Positions 7,790-18,576 of a DNA stretch of 64,000 bases are shown piece after piece. Below the pieces are notes generated by a model. The model searched no databases. It saw only the letters and a list, made by a program, of their open reading frames with translations, and was not told the DNA's origin. This stretch comes from Gemmatimonadaceae bacterium (GTDB taxonomy: Bacteria > Gemmatimonadota > Gemmatimonadetes > Gemmatimonadales > Gemmatimonadaceae), in assembly GCA_011525845.1 (NCBI GenBank), contig WYBP01000017.1:186001-250000 (forward strand), given 5' to 3'. The position numbers were made by a program, and so were the translations under genes. How positions within the stretch are numbered: position 1 is the stretch's first letter; the number at the start of each line of letters is the position of its first letter.

Positions 7790-9007
7790 TCAGGCCGTGA
7801 TGATCTTGCCGTCCTCGCGCACGAGGAACTTGAAGGCGATGGGCGTGATGAAGGTGGTGAAGAAGGCCATGAAGACCAGGATCGAGAAGATCTCCTGGGT
7901 GATGATCCCGGCCTCGAGGCCGATGGTGGCGAGGATCAGCTCCACCGCGCCGCGGCCGTTCATCGCCAGGCCGATCACGGCGGACTCACGCCACGAGCTG
8001 CCGCTCAACATCGCCACGCCCCCGGACCCGACCACCTTGCCGACGATCGATGCCACGAGGATCGCGACGAGGAACAGGAAGGAGCTCGGCTCGGCGAAGG
8101 TCGCGAACTCGACGCTGAACCCGAGCGAGACGAAGAAGATCGGCCCCAGGAACCCGTAGGCCAGGGCGCTGAGCCGGTCGTCGATCCGCTCGAACACGGC
8201 CGGATTGATGTAGTCCTTCTTCATGAAGAGGCCGGCGAGGTACGCGCCGATCACGTAGTGGATCCCGAGCTTCTCGGCCACGAGCCCGAAGAAGAGCCCG
8301 AGGATGATGGTCAACGGGAAGGCCGTGCCGCCGAGCGTCGCGAAGAACCGCTTGAAGATGGGCCGCAGCAGCCAGCCGCCGACGAAGATGATCGTCGCGA
8401 AGAACCCCGCCACCTTCAGGATCACGAGCAGCGTGTCGAGCGGCGCGAGCGCGCCCGCCGTGGCGACCGTGAGCACCACGGAGACGAGGACGAACGCGAG
8501 GATGTCGTCCGCGAGCGCGGCGGCCATCACCAGGTTCATGATGCGCCGGTCGTTGAAGTTGAAGTCCTTGAAGATCTTCACCGTCACCGAGATCGCGGTG
8601 ATCGACATCCCCATCCCGATGAAGAGGGACTGCATCATCGTCGCCCCGAAGGCCAGGCCGATCCCCGTGCCCAGGAGCAGCGGGAGCACCATCCCCGCGA
8701 GCGCGATCGCGAGCCCCTGCTTCGAAGCCTTGAGCAGCTGCTCCGGCTCGGTCTCCAGGCCCGCGTGCAGCATCAGGAAGAAGATGCCCAGTTCCGCCAG
8801 GATCCTCACGGTCTCGGTGTCCTGGAAGAGCCCGAAGAGCGCCGGTCCGAACAGCAGGCCGGCGAGCAGCTCGCCCAGCAGCAGCGGCAGGCGCAGCTGA
8901 CGGAACGCGAGGCCGACTCCCCAGACGACGAGGAGGATCAGCAGGAGGTTCTGGATCTCGTGGGACAAGGGCAGCTTCCGAGTGGGAGTACATGGAACTT
9001 CGACCAT
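7790..9007 (-). CDS. CPA2-family monovalent cation:proton antiporter
   Basis: 405 residues with about 12 predicted membrane helices. The family exchanges Na+ or K+ for H+ across the inner membrane. The conserved ALADDILAFVLV (paired Asp) and GIFFLMLHAGLE segments mark it as KefB/Nha-like; there is no C-terminal RCK/TrkA domain, so it is shorter than KefB or KefC. The first about 13 residues (MVEVPCTPTRKLP) look non-native; a TTG at L14 (LSHEIQNLLLILL) is an alternative start. Ion specificity is not readable. Confidence 0.88.
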   Translation of the reverse strand: MVEVPCTPTRKLPLSHEIQNLLLILLVVWGVGLAFRQLRLPLLLGELLAGLLFGPALFGLFQDTETVRILAELGIFFLMLHAGLETEPEQLLKASKQGLAIALAGMVLPLLLGTGIGLAFGATMMQSLFIGMGMSITAISVTVKIFKDFNFNDRRIMNLVMAAALADDILAFVLVSVVLTVATAGALAPLDTLLVILKVAGFFATIIFVGGWLLRPIFKRFFATLGGTAFPLTIILGLFFGLVAEKLGIHYVIGAYLAGLFMKKDYINPAVFERIDDRLSALAYGFLGPIFFVSLGFSVEFATFAEPSSFLFLVAILVASIVGKVVGSGGVAMLSGSSWRESAVIGLAMNGRGAVELILATIGLEAGIITQEIFSILVFMAFFTTFITPIAFKFLVREDGKIITA

Positions 9008-9061
9008 CGCCCGGGGGCGGACAAGACTTGCGGAACGGTCCGCGACTGATTCGACGCGGGC

Positions 9062-9558
9062 TCAGATCCAGCGGCGCACGCGACCCCGGTACGCGTCGTA
9101 GGCGGCGCCGAACTTCCGCACGAGGTACGCCTCCTCACGCCGGATGACCACGAGGTCGAGCGCGATCGCCGCGGGCACCGCCATCAGGAGCACGGCCAGC
9201 CGGTCCTGCCAGATCCCGATCCCCGCCTGCAGCAGCACGAAGCCGAGGTAGATCGGGTTCCGCGTGAAGCGGAACGGCCCCCGGTCGAGGATCACGCGCG
9301 TCGGCTTCCACGGCTTCACCGAGGTCCTCCCCGCCGAGAACTGACGCATCGCCGCCAGCATCAAGACGAACGCCAGCACGACGAGCGCGATCCCCAGGCC
9401 GCCCCATCCCTCCGGGCGCGCGGGCCCCGGCCAGAACCGGTCCGCCAGGTAGCCGACCAGGATCGACGCGAGCAGGATCAGCGGTGGCTTGATCGGCAGG
9501 TCGGGGTGGTCCGGTCCGCCATCCACGCCCGCGCCGGTCGGCGACTCCGGCGCGCCAC

Positions 9559-9562
<4 letters not shown>
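9062..9562 (-). CDS. Isoprenylcysteine carboxyl methyltransferase-like membrane methyltransferase
   Basis: 166 residues, about four membrane helices. The C-terminal [16 protein letters not shown] motif and the [24 protein letters not shown] ending are typical of the ICMT/PEMT family of SAM-dependent membrane methyltransferases. ATG at 9562 overlaps the stop of the upstream Fe-S oxidoreductase (ATGA), so it is co-expressed with the ETF module; longer in-frame readings upstream lie in that gene and are shadows. Substrate unknown; quinone, lipid or Cys methylation are all possible. Confidence 0.82.
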
Positions 9563-11616
<2,054 letters not shown>

Positions 11617-11620
11617 GCGG

Positions 11621-12607
11621 TCACCCCGAGGCTTTGGCCTTCTTCACCGCTTCCGTGAGCACGGGCAGGATCTCGAGCGCGTCCCCGACGATGCCGTAGT
11701 CGGCGACCTTGAAGATCGGCGCTTCCTTGTCCTTGTTGATCGCGACGATGGTCTTCGAGGTGCGCATCCCCGCGAGGTGCTGGATGGCGCCGGAGATGCC
11801 ACACGCGACGTAGAGGTCGGGACTCACGAGACGCCCCGTCTGGCCGATCTGGTCCGCGTGCGGGCGCCAGCCGTCGTCGGTGACCGCGCGCGTGGCCCCG
11901 ACCGCCGCGTTGCCGAAGGCCGCGGCGAGGTCCTCGACGAGCTTGAAGTTCCCGGCCTCCTTGAGGCCGCGACCGCCGGAGATGATCACCGGCGCTTCGC
12001 CGAGGTCGAGCTTCGCGGCGTTCCCCGCAGCAGTCTCCGTGACCTTCACGCGCGAGGCCGCGGGATCGCCGGCGGGCGCGAGCGCCTCGCTGGCGCCCGC
12101 CTTGGCGTTCTCCTTCGGGAGGAAGGCGCCGGGGCGCACGGAGAGCACCGCCGGCGTCGCCGTGAGGGAGAGCGTCTGCAGCACCTTCCCCGTGTAGCCG
12201 GGGTGCGTGGCGACGATCGCGGCCCCCTTCACCTCGAACGCGATCAGGTCGGAGGCGACGGGCACCTTGAGCTTCGCGGCCACCCTCGGCGCGATGTCCT
12301 TCCCCGTGGCCGACGCCGCGCAAACGAACGCGCGGTATCCGCTCCCCATCCGGGCGGCGATCGTGCCGGCCACCGCCTCGGGGTTGTTGTGCGTGAAGCC
12401 CGCGTGCTCCACCACGAGCACCTTGTCGGCGCCGTGCGCACCGAGCGCGGCGGCGTGCTTCCCGACTCCTGGTGCGCCGAACAGGACGGCGTGCACCTCG
12501 CCCCCGGAGGCATCGGCGATGGTGCGGGCGGCGGTCACGGCTTCGAGCGCGGCGCGGCGGAGGTCGCCCGAGCGCGACTCGGCGAATGCGAGGACGTTGG
12601 CAGACAT
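11621..12607 (-). CDS. etfA: Electron transfer flavoprotein alpha subunit
   Basis: 328 residues, normal length. The FAD-binding C-terminal domain carries [14 protein letters not shown], a [22 protein letters not shown] loop with the conserved Arg, and [10 protein letters not shown] followed by [13 protein letters not shown]. EtfA and EtfB form a soluble heterodimer that takes electrons from acyl-CoA dehydrogenases. The ATG overlaps the etfB stop by one base (TGATG). The next gene is the membrane Fe-S oxidoreductase, and an acyl-CoA dehydrogenase lies about 4 kb away. Confidence 0.96.
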   Translation of the reverse strand: MSANVLAFAESRSGDLRRAALEAVTAARTIADASGGEVHAVLFGAPGVGKHAAALGAHGADKVLVVEHAGFTHNNPEAVAGTIAARMGSGYRAFVCAASATGKDIAPRVAAKLKVPVASDLIAFEVKGAAIVATHPGYTGKVLQTLSLTATPAVLSVRPGAFLPKENAKAGASEALAPAGDPAASRVKVTETAAGNAAKLDLGEAPVIISGGRGLKEAGNFKLVEDLAAAFGNAAVGATRAVTDDGWRPHADQIGQTGRLVSPDLYVACGISGAIQHLAGMRTSKTIVAINKDKEAPIFKVADYGIVGDALEILPVLTEAVKKAKASG

Positions 12608-13359
12608 CAGAGGACCTTCGCTTCTTCCTTGAGGAGTCGGACGAGCTCCGGCACGACCGCCGGGCCCTCGCCGATGATGCGACCCGCCGAGCGCTCGGCG
12701 GGGAGCGCCATCGCGTCGAGCGCGAGGCGCTGCTCCGGCAGTTGGGCCGGCTTGGTCTCGAGCGGCTTCTTCTTCGCCGCCATGATCCCCTTGAGCGAGG
12801 GGTACCGGGGGCGCGCGATCCCTTCATCGATCGTGACGACGGCGGGGAGCGGGCACTCGACCAGCTCGTACGCGCCCTCGAGCTCGCGGCGCATCTTGGC
12901 CGTGGTGCCCTCGAACTCGAGCTTGGAGATCGCCGTCACGCAGGGGAGCCCGAGGAGCTCGGCGACCATCGCGCCCACCGCGCCATGCGCGGTGTCGATG
13001 CTCATCCGGCCGAACATGATCAGGTCGTAGCCGCCGTCCTTGAGCTCCGCCGCGAGCGCCGTGGCGATCGCGTACGAGTCGACCGGCGCGCCGTCGTGCT
13101 TGAGCTGCACGGCGCGGTCGACGCCCATCGACATCGCCTTGCGGAGCGTCTCCTGCACGACGTCCCCGCCGAGCGAGATGACGGCGACCTCACCGGCGTT
13201 GGCCTTCTCCTTGATCTGGAGCGCGGCCTCGACGGCGTACCCGTCGAAGTCGGAGATGTCGAACTTGAGCCCCGTCTCGTCGACGGCCTTGCCGGAAGGG
13301 GCGATCTTGAAGCGGACGTCCATGTCGGGGACGCGCTTGATGCAGACGGCGATCTTCAA
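12607..13359 (-). CDS. etfB: Electron transfer flavoprotein beta subunit
   Basis: 250 residues from a TTG start at 13359, giving the normal EtfB N-terminus LKIAVCIKRVPD. No ATG or GTG is near in frame; the reading upstream of this point runs into the heptad repeat and is not protein-like. AGG lies about 9 nt before the TTG as a weak ribosome-binding site. AMP-site and recognition-loop segments are present (VISLGGDVVQETLRKAMSMG; GRMSIDTAHGAVGAMVAELLG). First gene of the etfB-etfA-oxidoreductase-methyltransferase operon. Confidence 0.95.
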   Translation of the reverse strand: MKIAVCIKRVPDMDVRFKIAPSGKAVDETGLKFDISDFDGYAVEAALQIKEKANAGEVAVISLGGDVVQETLRKAMSMGVDRAVQLKHDGAPVDSYAIATALAAELKDGGYDLIMFGRMSIDTAHGAVGAMVAELLGLPCVTAISKLEFEGTTAKMRRELEGAYELVECPLPAVVTIDEGIARPRYPSLKGIMAAKKKPLETKPAQLPEQRLALDAMALPAERSAGRIIGEGPAVVPELVRLLKEEAKVL

Positions 13360-13397
13360 CGTGGGACCTGTGGTTTGGAGGGACTCTCTGAAACTAC

Positions 13398-13463
13398 AGG
13401 TGGGAGAGGGGAGATGGGAGGTGTGAGAGCGCCCCCTCACCTCTCCCATCTCCCCTCTCACCT
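13398..13463. repeat. Heptad repeat element A, inverted pair
   Basis: Four phased 7-mers GTGGGAG, AGGGGAG, ATGGGAG, GTGTGAG at 13400-13427, a GC-rich spacer, then four reverse-complement 7-mers CTCACCT, CTCCCAT, CTCCCCT, CTCACCT at 13436-13463. The arms pair almost fully, so either transcript would fold into a stem of about 28 bp. The element begins 11 nt downstream of the fatty-acid-hydroxylase stop and ends about 40 nt before the etfB start. Same unit family as five other loci in this window. Confidence 0.9.
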
Positions 13464-13474
13464 CTGCCGTTCAT

Positions 13475-14785
13475 TCACATCATCGGCGCCAGTTCCGTCC
13501 GCGTCAGTTCGGCGCGGTACCTGGTGAGCACCCCGAGCGATGCCAGCGCGAAGAGGATCGCCGCTCCGGCCGCGGTGGCGGGGACCACGCCGGTGGCGAG
13601 CAGCACCCCCGCGACCCCCGCCAGCACCACGAGCCGCGCGGTCTCGAGCGTCGCCGCCCAGCGCGCGCCCTCGAACACGCCACCCACACCCGCCAGCGCG
13701 ATCGCCACGTAGAACGCGGCCGAGGCACTCTGCACGACCGGCAGCGAATCAGCACGTCCCAGCAGCACGACCGCGGCCGCGAGCGTCACGGTGAACTGGG
13801 TGAACCCGTACCACGCCAGCGGCGCCCGCACCGGCGGGTCGTACTTCTCGAACGTGGCGGCACTCACCTCTCCCGGCCGCTCACTCTCGCCGAGCTCCGG
13901 CGGCTGCCACCCGGGCCGCCCGAACACGATGCGGAGCTTGTGCCGCCACCCCTCGGCGCGCCACGCGTCGCGCGCGATCTGCACGAAGACGTGCACGTTC
14001 GCCCAGAGCGGGTTCCAGCTCCTGAGCGGCTTGGTGATCCCGTAGACCGGCTCCTGCGCCTCGGCGGTGAAGGTGCCGAAGAGCTTGTCCCAGACGATGA
14101 ACACGCCGGCGTAGTTCCGGTCCTGGTACTCCGGGTTCACGCCATGGTGCACGCGATGGTGCGAGGGCGTGTTCATCACCGCCTCGGTCCAGCGCCCGAG
14201 CCGCCCCACCGCGCGCGTGTGGATCCAGAACTGGTAGACGAGGTTGATCGCGTTGCACGCGACGAACATCCGCCACGGGACGCCGGCCAGCGCGAGCGGG
14301 ATGTAGAAGACCCAGGACATCAGCCCGTGCAGCGCGCTCTGCCGGAGTGCCACCGGCAGGTTGTACTCCTCGCTCGAGTGGTGCACCACATGCCCCGCCC
14401 AGAGGATGTTCACCTCGTGCGCGTAGCGATGCGAGAAGTAGTAGGCGAGGTCCACCAGCACGAAGACCGCGGCCCAGCTGAGCAGCGCGGGCATGTCAAC
14501 CGTGAACCCCGGGAACGCCCCGGCCGCGCCGAACGGTTGCCGCTCGGGCCAGTGCGGGAGCGCCTCGACGAAGCGCTGCGCGGCGAGGTGCCGCTCCGCC
14601 AGAATGTAGATGCCGATGCTGAAGAACTTCGTGAAGACGCCGGCCAGCTGGCTGATGACGCCGAGGCTGAGGTCCGAGATCGCGTCGTTCAGGCGCAGCA
14701 CGTGGGGCGCGCGCCAGCGGCTCCACGCCAGTTCCAGCGCGATGAGCAGGAAGAAGAGCGGGATGGAGGCCTGGATGATGTCCAT
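13475..14785 (-). CDS. Sterol desaturase / fatty acid hydroxylase family membrane protein
   Basis: 436 residues; a di-iron membrane enzyme family that hydroxylates or desaturates lipids. Histidine boxes: HRYAHEVN, HVVHHSSEEYN and TPSHHRVHHGVNPEY, between hydrophobic helices. After about residue 290 there is an extra hydrophobic domain of roughly 140 residues (four helices) beyond the usual family length. Start ATG 14785 leaves only 24 bp to the divergent SDR gene; longer in-frame readings upstream are shadow. The lipid substrate is unknown; proximity to the acyl-CoA oxidation genes may be meaningful. Confidence 0.88.
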   Translation of the reverse strand: MDIIQASIPLFFLLIALELAWSRWRAPHVLRLNDAISDLSLGVISQLAGVFTKFFSIGIYILAERHLAAQRFVEALPHWPERQPFGAAGAFPGFTVDMPALLSWAAVFVLVDLAYYFSHRYAHEVNILWAGHVVHHSSEEYNLPVALRQSALHGLMSWVFYIPLALAGVPWRMFVACNAINLVYQFWIHTRAVGRLGRWTEAVMNTPSHHRVHHGVNPEYQDRNYAGVFIVWDKLFGTFTAEAQEPVYGITKPLRSWNPLWANVHVFVQIARDAWRAEGWRHKLRIVFGRPGWQPPELGESERPGEVSAATFEKYDPPVRAPLAWYGFTQFTVTLAAAVVLLGRADSLPVVQSASAAFYVAIALAGVGGVFEGARWAATLETARLVVLAGVAGVLLATGVVPATAAGAAILFALASLGVLTRYRAELTRTELAPMM

Positions 14786-14804
14786 CGCCCCGGAATAGTA
14801 GATT
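14776..14804 (+). promoter_or_regulatory. Possible leaderless promoter for the SDR gene
   Basis: TAGATT at 14799-14804 is a good -10 hexamer and lies 6 nt before the GTG start at 14810, the spacing expected when transcription begins at the start codon. A weak -35 match TGATGT is at 14776-14781 with 17 nt between. It overlaps the start of the divergent hydroxylase gene. No Shine-Dalgarno sequence precedes the GTG. Confidence 0.4.
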
Positions 14805-14809
14805 ACCGC

Positions 14810-15634
14810 GTGCCCCCGACCAACTCCGAGTTCTCTCGCCCCCTCGCCGTCGTCACCGGTGCCTCGGCCGGACTCGGCAAGGTCTTCGCCAGGCAGCTGG
14901 CGGAGCGCGGCTTCGACCTCCTGCTCGTGGCCCGCGACAAGGACCGCCTCCTCGCGCTCGGCGACGAACTCTCCCTCCAGTACGCGATCAGCGCCGAGGC
15001 GTGGCCCGCCGACCTCTCCCGCGACGAGGGAATGCGGACGCTGGCGGAGAAGCTGGCCAAGGACCCGCGTGTCATGGTCCTCGTGAACAACGCCGGGTTC
15101 GGCACCAAGGGGAAGCTCGCGACGCGTCCGGTGAGCGAGCAGGCCACGATGCTCGAGCTGCACGTGATGGCCCCCTTCCTCCTCACACGCGCCGTCCTTC
15201 CCGGGATGATCGAGCGGCGCGAGGGGCGGATCATCACCGTCTCATCCGTGGCGTCATTCACGGCGAGCGCCGGCGGCGTGAATTACTGCGCCACCAAGGC
15301 CTACCAGCGCGTGATGATGGAGTCGCTCGCCCTCGAGCTCGCCGGGACCGGCGTGAAGGTGCAGGCGCTCTGCCCCGGCTTCACGCACACCGAGTTCCAC
15401 GAGCGGATGCAGATCGACAAGACCAAGGGCATCCCGTCCTGGGCCTGGCTGGAGGCGGAGCGCGTGGTGCGTGATTCGCTCGATGCCGCCTTCGGCGACG
15501 GCCCGGTGGTGGTCATCCCGGGCAAGCGCTACAAGTTGATGGTGGCGGTGCTCAAGCACCTTCCGGGATTCATCAAGCGGCCGATGCAGAATCGCTACGC
15601 GCGGGCCCGCCTGGAGCAGAAGCGCAGCGAGTAG
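14810..15634 (+). CDS. Short-chain dehydrogenase/reductase
   Basis: 274 residues from GTG. NAD(P)-dependent oxidoreductase: TGASAGLGKVFARQL cofactor motif, NNAGFG, catalytic Ser in VSSVASF and YCATKAYQ (the YxxxK Tyr/Lys; here Y-C-A-T-K). The Asn-Ala-Gly and C-terminal CPGFTHTEFHERM are of the classical SDR/DltE-like type; Arg in VARDKDR suggests NADPH. The substrate is unknown. The C-terminal tail GFIKRPMQNRYARARLEQK is basic. It converges on the acyl-CoA dehydrogenase across heptad element B. Confidence 0.9.
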   Translation: MPPTNSEFSRPLAVVTGASAGLGKVFARQLAERGFDLLLVARDKDRLLALGDELSLQYAISAEAWPADLSRDEGMRTLAEKLAKDPRVMVLVNNAGFGTKGKLATRPVSEQATMLELHVMAPFLLTRAVLPGMIERREGRIITVSSVASFTASAGGVNYCATKAYQRVMMESLALELAGTGVKVQALCPGFTHTEFHERMQIDKTKGIPSWAWLEAERVVRDSLDAAFGDGPVVVIPGKRYKLMVAVLKHLPGFIKRPMQNRYARARLEQKRSE

Positions 15635-15643
15635 CGGGGGGAG

Positions 15644-15726
15644 CCGGGAGGGGAGGTCTTACGAGGAGGGGGCGCACCGAACCCCCGGCACGCCCCCTCC
15701 CATCTCACCTCTCCCATCTCCCATCT
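15644..15726. repeat. Heptad repeat element B, inverted pair
   Basis: The pyrimidine arm holds four exact-phase units CTCCCAT, CTCACCT, CTCCCAT, CTCCCAT at 15697-15724. The purine arm at 15644-15674 is less regular (GGGAGGGGAGG, then GGAGGGGGCG), and its end pairs with CGCCCCCTCC at 15691-15700. It lies between two convergent stops (15634 and 15731), 6 nt from one of them, so it may serve as a bidirectional terminator. Confidence 0.85.
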
Positions 15727-15730
15727 GCCC

Positions 15731-16963
15731 TTAGGAGAACGCGTTCATCCCCGTCACGGCCTGCCCGATGATGAGCGAGTGCACGTCGTGCGTCCCCTCG
15801 TACGTGTAGACGCTCTCGAGGTTCGCCATGTGCCGCATGCTGGCGTACTCGGCGAGGATGCCGTTCCCGCCGAGGAGACGCCGCGCCTCGCGCGCGATCT
15901 CGGTGGCGATGTTCACGTTGTTCCGCTTGGCGAGCGAGACCTGCTGCGGGGTGAAGGTCCCCGCGTCCTTCATCCGCCCGAGGTGGAGCGAGAGGAGCTG
16001 TCCCTTCACGATCTCCGTCACCATCTCCGCCAGACGCACCTGCTGGATCTGGAAGCCGCCGATCGGCCGGCCGAACATCACGCGCTCCTTTGAGTAGCTG
16101 AGCGCCTCCTCGTAGCAGGCGATCGCGGCGCCGAGGGCGCCCCAGGAGATCCCGTAGCGCGCCTGGGTGAGGCACATCAGCGGGCTCTTGAGCCCGCCGC
16201 TCTTCGGGAGGATCGCGTCGGCGGGGAGGTGCACGTCGCTGAAGACGAGCTCGCTCGTGTCCGAGGCGCGCAGCGAGAGCTTCCCCTTCTGGTCCTTGGC
16301 CTTGAACCCCTTGCTGTCCGTGGGGACGAGGAAGCCGCGGATCGAGGTGCCGACGTCGTCGTTGTCCTCGGTCTTCGCCCAGACCACCGCGACATGCGCC
16401 GTGGAACCGTTGGTGATCCACATCTTGGCACCGTTCAGGATCCAGGTCCCATCCTTCTGCTTCCGCGCGCGGGTGATCATCCCCGCCGGGTTGGAACCGT
16501 AGTCGGGCTCGGTGAGGCCGAAGCAGCCGATCTTCGTGCCCTTGGCCATCTGCGGGAGCCAGTGCTTCTTCTGCTCCTCGGAGCCGAAGGCGAAGATGGG
16601 GTACATCACGAGCGCGCCCTGCACCGAGGCGAAGGAGCGGATCCCGGAGTCGCCGCGCTCGAGCTCCTGCATGATCAGCCCGTACATCACGCTGCTCAGG
16701 CCCGCGCAGCCGTACTCCTCGGGCAGGTTCGCGCCGAGGTACCCTGCCTCGCCCATCTCGGCGATCAGTTCCTTCGGGAATCGCCCGTCCACATAGCAGT
16801 CGCCGATGATCGGCAGGACCTTCTCGTCCACGAAGGCGCGGACGGAGTCGCGGACGGCGCGCTCCTCTTCGGTGAGAGCGGCATCGATGTTGAACAGGTC
16901 GCCGTCGCGGGGCTTGAGCTGCGGGGAGGCGAGGTGAGTCGGGGCGTCGAGGGTCGGGGCCAT
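15731..16963 (-). CDS. Acyl-CoA dehydrogenase, glutaryl-CoA dehydrogenase-like
   Basis: 410 residues. FAD enzyme oxidising acyl-CoA and passing electrons to ETF. Motifs: GLTEPDYGSNPAGM, WITNGSTAHVAVVWA, ARYGISWGALGAA, and the catalytic-base segment TYEGTHDVHSLIIGQAVTG with Glu in YEGTHD. The combination of YGISWG, R-A-R-x-G lacking and TYEGTHDVH fits glutaryl-CoA dehydrogenases best; substrate assignment is moderate. A single heptad-like GTGTGAG lies just upstream of the start (16973-16979). Confidence 0.92.
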   Translation of the reverse strand: MAPTLDAPTHLASPQLKPRDGDLFNIDAALTEEERAVRDSVRAFVDEKVLPIIGDCYVDGRFPKELIAEMGEAGYLGANLPEEYGCAGLSSVMYGLIMQELERGDSGIRSFASVQGALVMYPIFAFGSEEQKKHWLPQMAKGTKIGCFGLTEPDYGSNPAGMITRARKQKDGTWILNGAKMWITNGSTAHVAVVWAKTEDNDDVGTSIRGFLVPTDSKGFKAKDQKGKLSLRASDTSELVFSDVHLPADAILPKSGGLKSPLMCLTQARYGISWGALGAAIACYEEALSYSKERVMFGRPIGGFQIQQVRLAEMVTEIVKGQLLSLHLGRMKDAGTFTPQQVSLAKRNNVNIATEIAREARRLLGGNGILAEYASMRHMANLESVYTYEGTHDVHSLIIGQAVTGMNAFS

Positions 16964-17017
16964 ACCTTGGGGGTGTGAGGGACCCCGGAATCTAACGCCG
17001 GCGTGCGGGGGGCGAGT

Positions 17018-17761
17018 TCACCCCACCGCGCGCTTGGCCCGAGGCACCGCCCCCACCTCCCGGCACTTCCGCCGGAAGGCCGGGCCGTGGTCCAGCGGCA
17101 GCCCGCTCTCGTGCTGCCATTGGTGGACCATCTCGTGGAGGAGCGTCTCCACCGCGGCGGCGATGCCGTCGCGCCGGACGTGGCGGGCGGAGATCGCGAT
17201 CTCGGGCCCCTCCCCCGCCTCGCCGGGGGCGTAGTGCCCGAGCCGCCGCTTCATCCGCCGTGAGATCCGGATCGGGATCGCGGCCAGCGCGGCGCCGAAC
17301 CGGTCGCCATTGAAGCGGGTGTGCCACTCCGCGAGGCGCTCGGCGAGCGGCTCGTCGTCCGGGTGGGTGCGCTCCGGCGCGCGGAGCCGTTCCGCCGGCG
17401 GAAGCTGGAAGGCGACGATCGCCGCGCGCGCCGCCTGCCGCTCCCACTTCCGGCGCGCCATCACGAATCGCACGATCTGCTCGTGCATCTCGGGCGCCTC
17501 CGCGAAGGCCGCGTGCACGCGCAGTTCGAACCCCTTCACGCTCACGAGCACGGCGCGGTTGCGCGTGAGCCGGATCGCGCGGATGTGTTGCAGCCCCATC
17601 GTGCGCAGTCGCTCGAGCAACCGCTCGCCGAGCGCCACGAGGTCCGCCGCCGCGACCGCCGTCTGCGCCTCGCTGTCGTCCTCGTCCGGCAGCGCGTACG
17701 CGTCCGGCGCGTCGGCGAACCCGAACCCCAGCTGCAACTCCTCTGCCGGAACTGGACTCAC
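17018..17761 (-). CDS. SprT-like zinc metalloprotease domain protein
   Basis: 247 residues from GTG at 17761, which overlaps the stop of the phosphoesterase gene by 4 nt. The zinc motif is LLHEMVHQWQHE (HExxH) with a downstream DHGPAFRRKCREVGA that supplies a third His. SprT-like proteins cleave or bind DNA-associated proteins in eukaryotes (Spartan); in bacteria the role is unclear. The N-terminal half (LGLGFADAPDAYALPDEDD and an Arg-rich RLTRNRAVLVSVKG region) is not recognised. Longer in-frame readings upstream are shadows. Confidence 0.82.
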   Translation of the reverse strand: MSPVPAEELQLGFGFADAPDAYALPDEDDSEAQTAVAAADLVALGERLLERLRTMGLQHIRAIRLTRNRAVLVSVKGFELRVHAAFAEAPEMHEQIVRFVMARRKWERQAARAAIVAFQLPPAERLRAPERTHPDDEPLAERLAEWHTRFNGDRFGAALAAIPIRISRRMKRRLGHYAPGEAGEGPEIAISARHVRRDGIAAAVETLLHEMVHQWQHESGLPLDHGPAFRRKCREVGAVPRAKRAVG

Positions 17762-18576
17762 CGCGCGAACACCCGGTCCTGCCGCGGCTCGAAGTCGCCG
17801 GACGCGGCGTTCCAGACGCAGGCGCGGATGCGCACCTCCTTCGGGTCGACCTCGATCTCCTGGAAGGCGGAGGGCAGGCCGCCCCTCGTGCGCTCGCAGA
17901 GCGTGGTGGTGGCGGAGACGATCAGCCGGCGGTCGCCCCGCTCCACCGCATCGATGCGGGTCTGGTGGTCGTGCCCGTTCAGCACGAGTTCCGCCCCCGT
18001 CGCGAAGGCGTCGTCGATCCCGCGCGCGCGGCTCGCGAGCCCCCAGCGCTGGGAGAGGTCGCCCTTGAGCAGGTTGTGGTGGAAGACGAGCACCTTGAGG
18101 TCGCCCGCAGGGGCCGCCGCGAACGCCGCACGCGCCTTCTCCCACTGCGCGGGGCGCACCGCGCCCACCACCCCGGGGTCGCGCAGCCGCGTGGTCAGCG
18201 TGTAGGGCTGCACCCCGTGGCAGGAGTTGAGCCCCACGAGCGTGATGCCGGGGAGCCGGAGCGTCGGCTCCAGGTCGTCGCTGATCCACTTGCGGTAGCC
18301 GCGGTACATCGGCCAGCGCGGGCCGAGCCCCACGGGCTTCCACCACCAGGCCACATCATGGTTGCCGGGGACCACGAGCACGGGCGCGACCGCGCGCGCC
18401 GCGTCGAGGAAGCGCTTGGCGGCCCGGAACTGCCACCGGAAGTTCCGCTGCGTGAGGTCGCCGGCCATCACCACCGCGTCGTAGCGGCGCGAGGCGATCC
18501 GGGCCGCGATCACCTCGAGGTAGGTGGCGACCGCCTGGCGCCCGTAGTGGACGTCGGAGAGCTGGAGGAGCCTCAC
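17758..18576 (-). CDS. Calcineurin-like metallophosphoesterase
   Basis: 272 residues. The dinuclear-metal signature is complete: LSDVHYG, VVMAGDLTQ, VVPGNHD, LVFHHN and NGHDHQTRID. Family members hydrolyse phosphodiesters such as cAMP or lipid A precursors; the specific substrate cannot be read. No signal peptide, so cytoplasmic. Overlaps isocitrate dehydrogenase upstream and the SprT-like gene downstream by 4 nt each, making one transcription unit. Confidence 0.9.
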   Translation of the reverse strand: MRLLQLSDVHYGRQAVATYLEVIAARIASRRYDAVVMAGDLTQRNFRWQFRAAKRFLDAARAVAPVLVVPGNHDVAWWWKPVGLGPRWPMYRGYRKWISDDLEPTLRLPGITLVGLNSCHGVQPYTLTTRLRDPGVVGAVRPAQWEKARAAFAAAPAGDLKVLVFHHNLLKGDLSQRWGLASRARGIDDAFATGAELVLNGHDHQTRIDAVERGDRRLIVSATTTLCERTRGGLPSAFQEIEVDPKEVRIRACVWNAASGDFEPRQDRVFAR

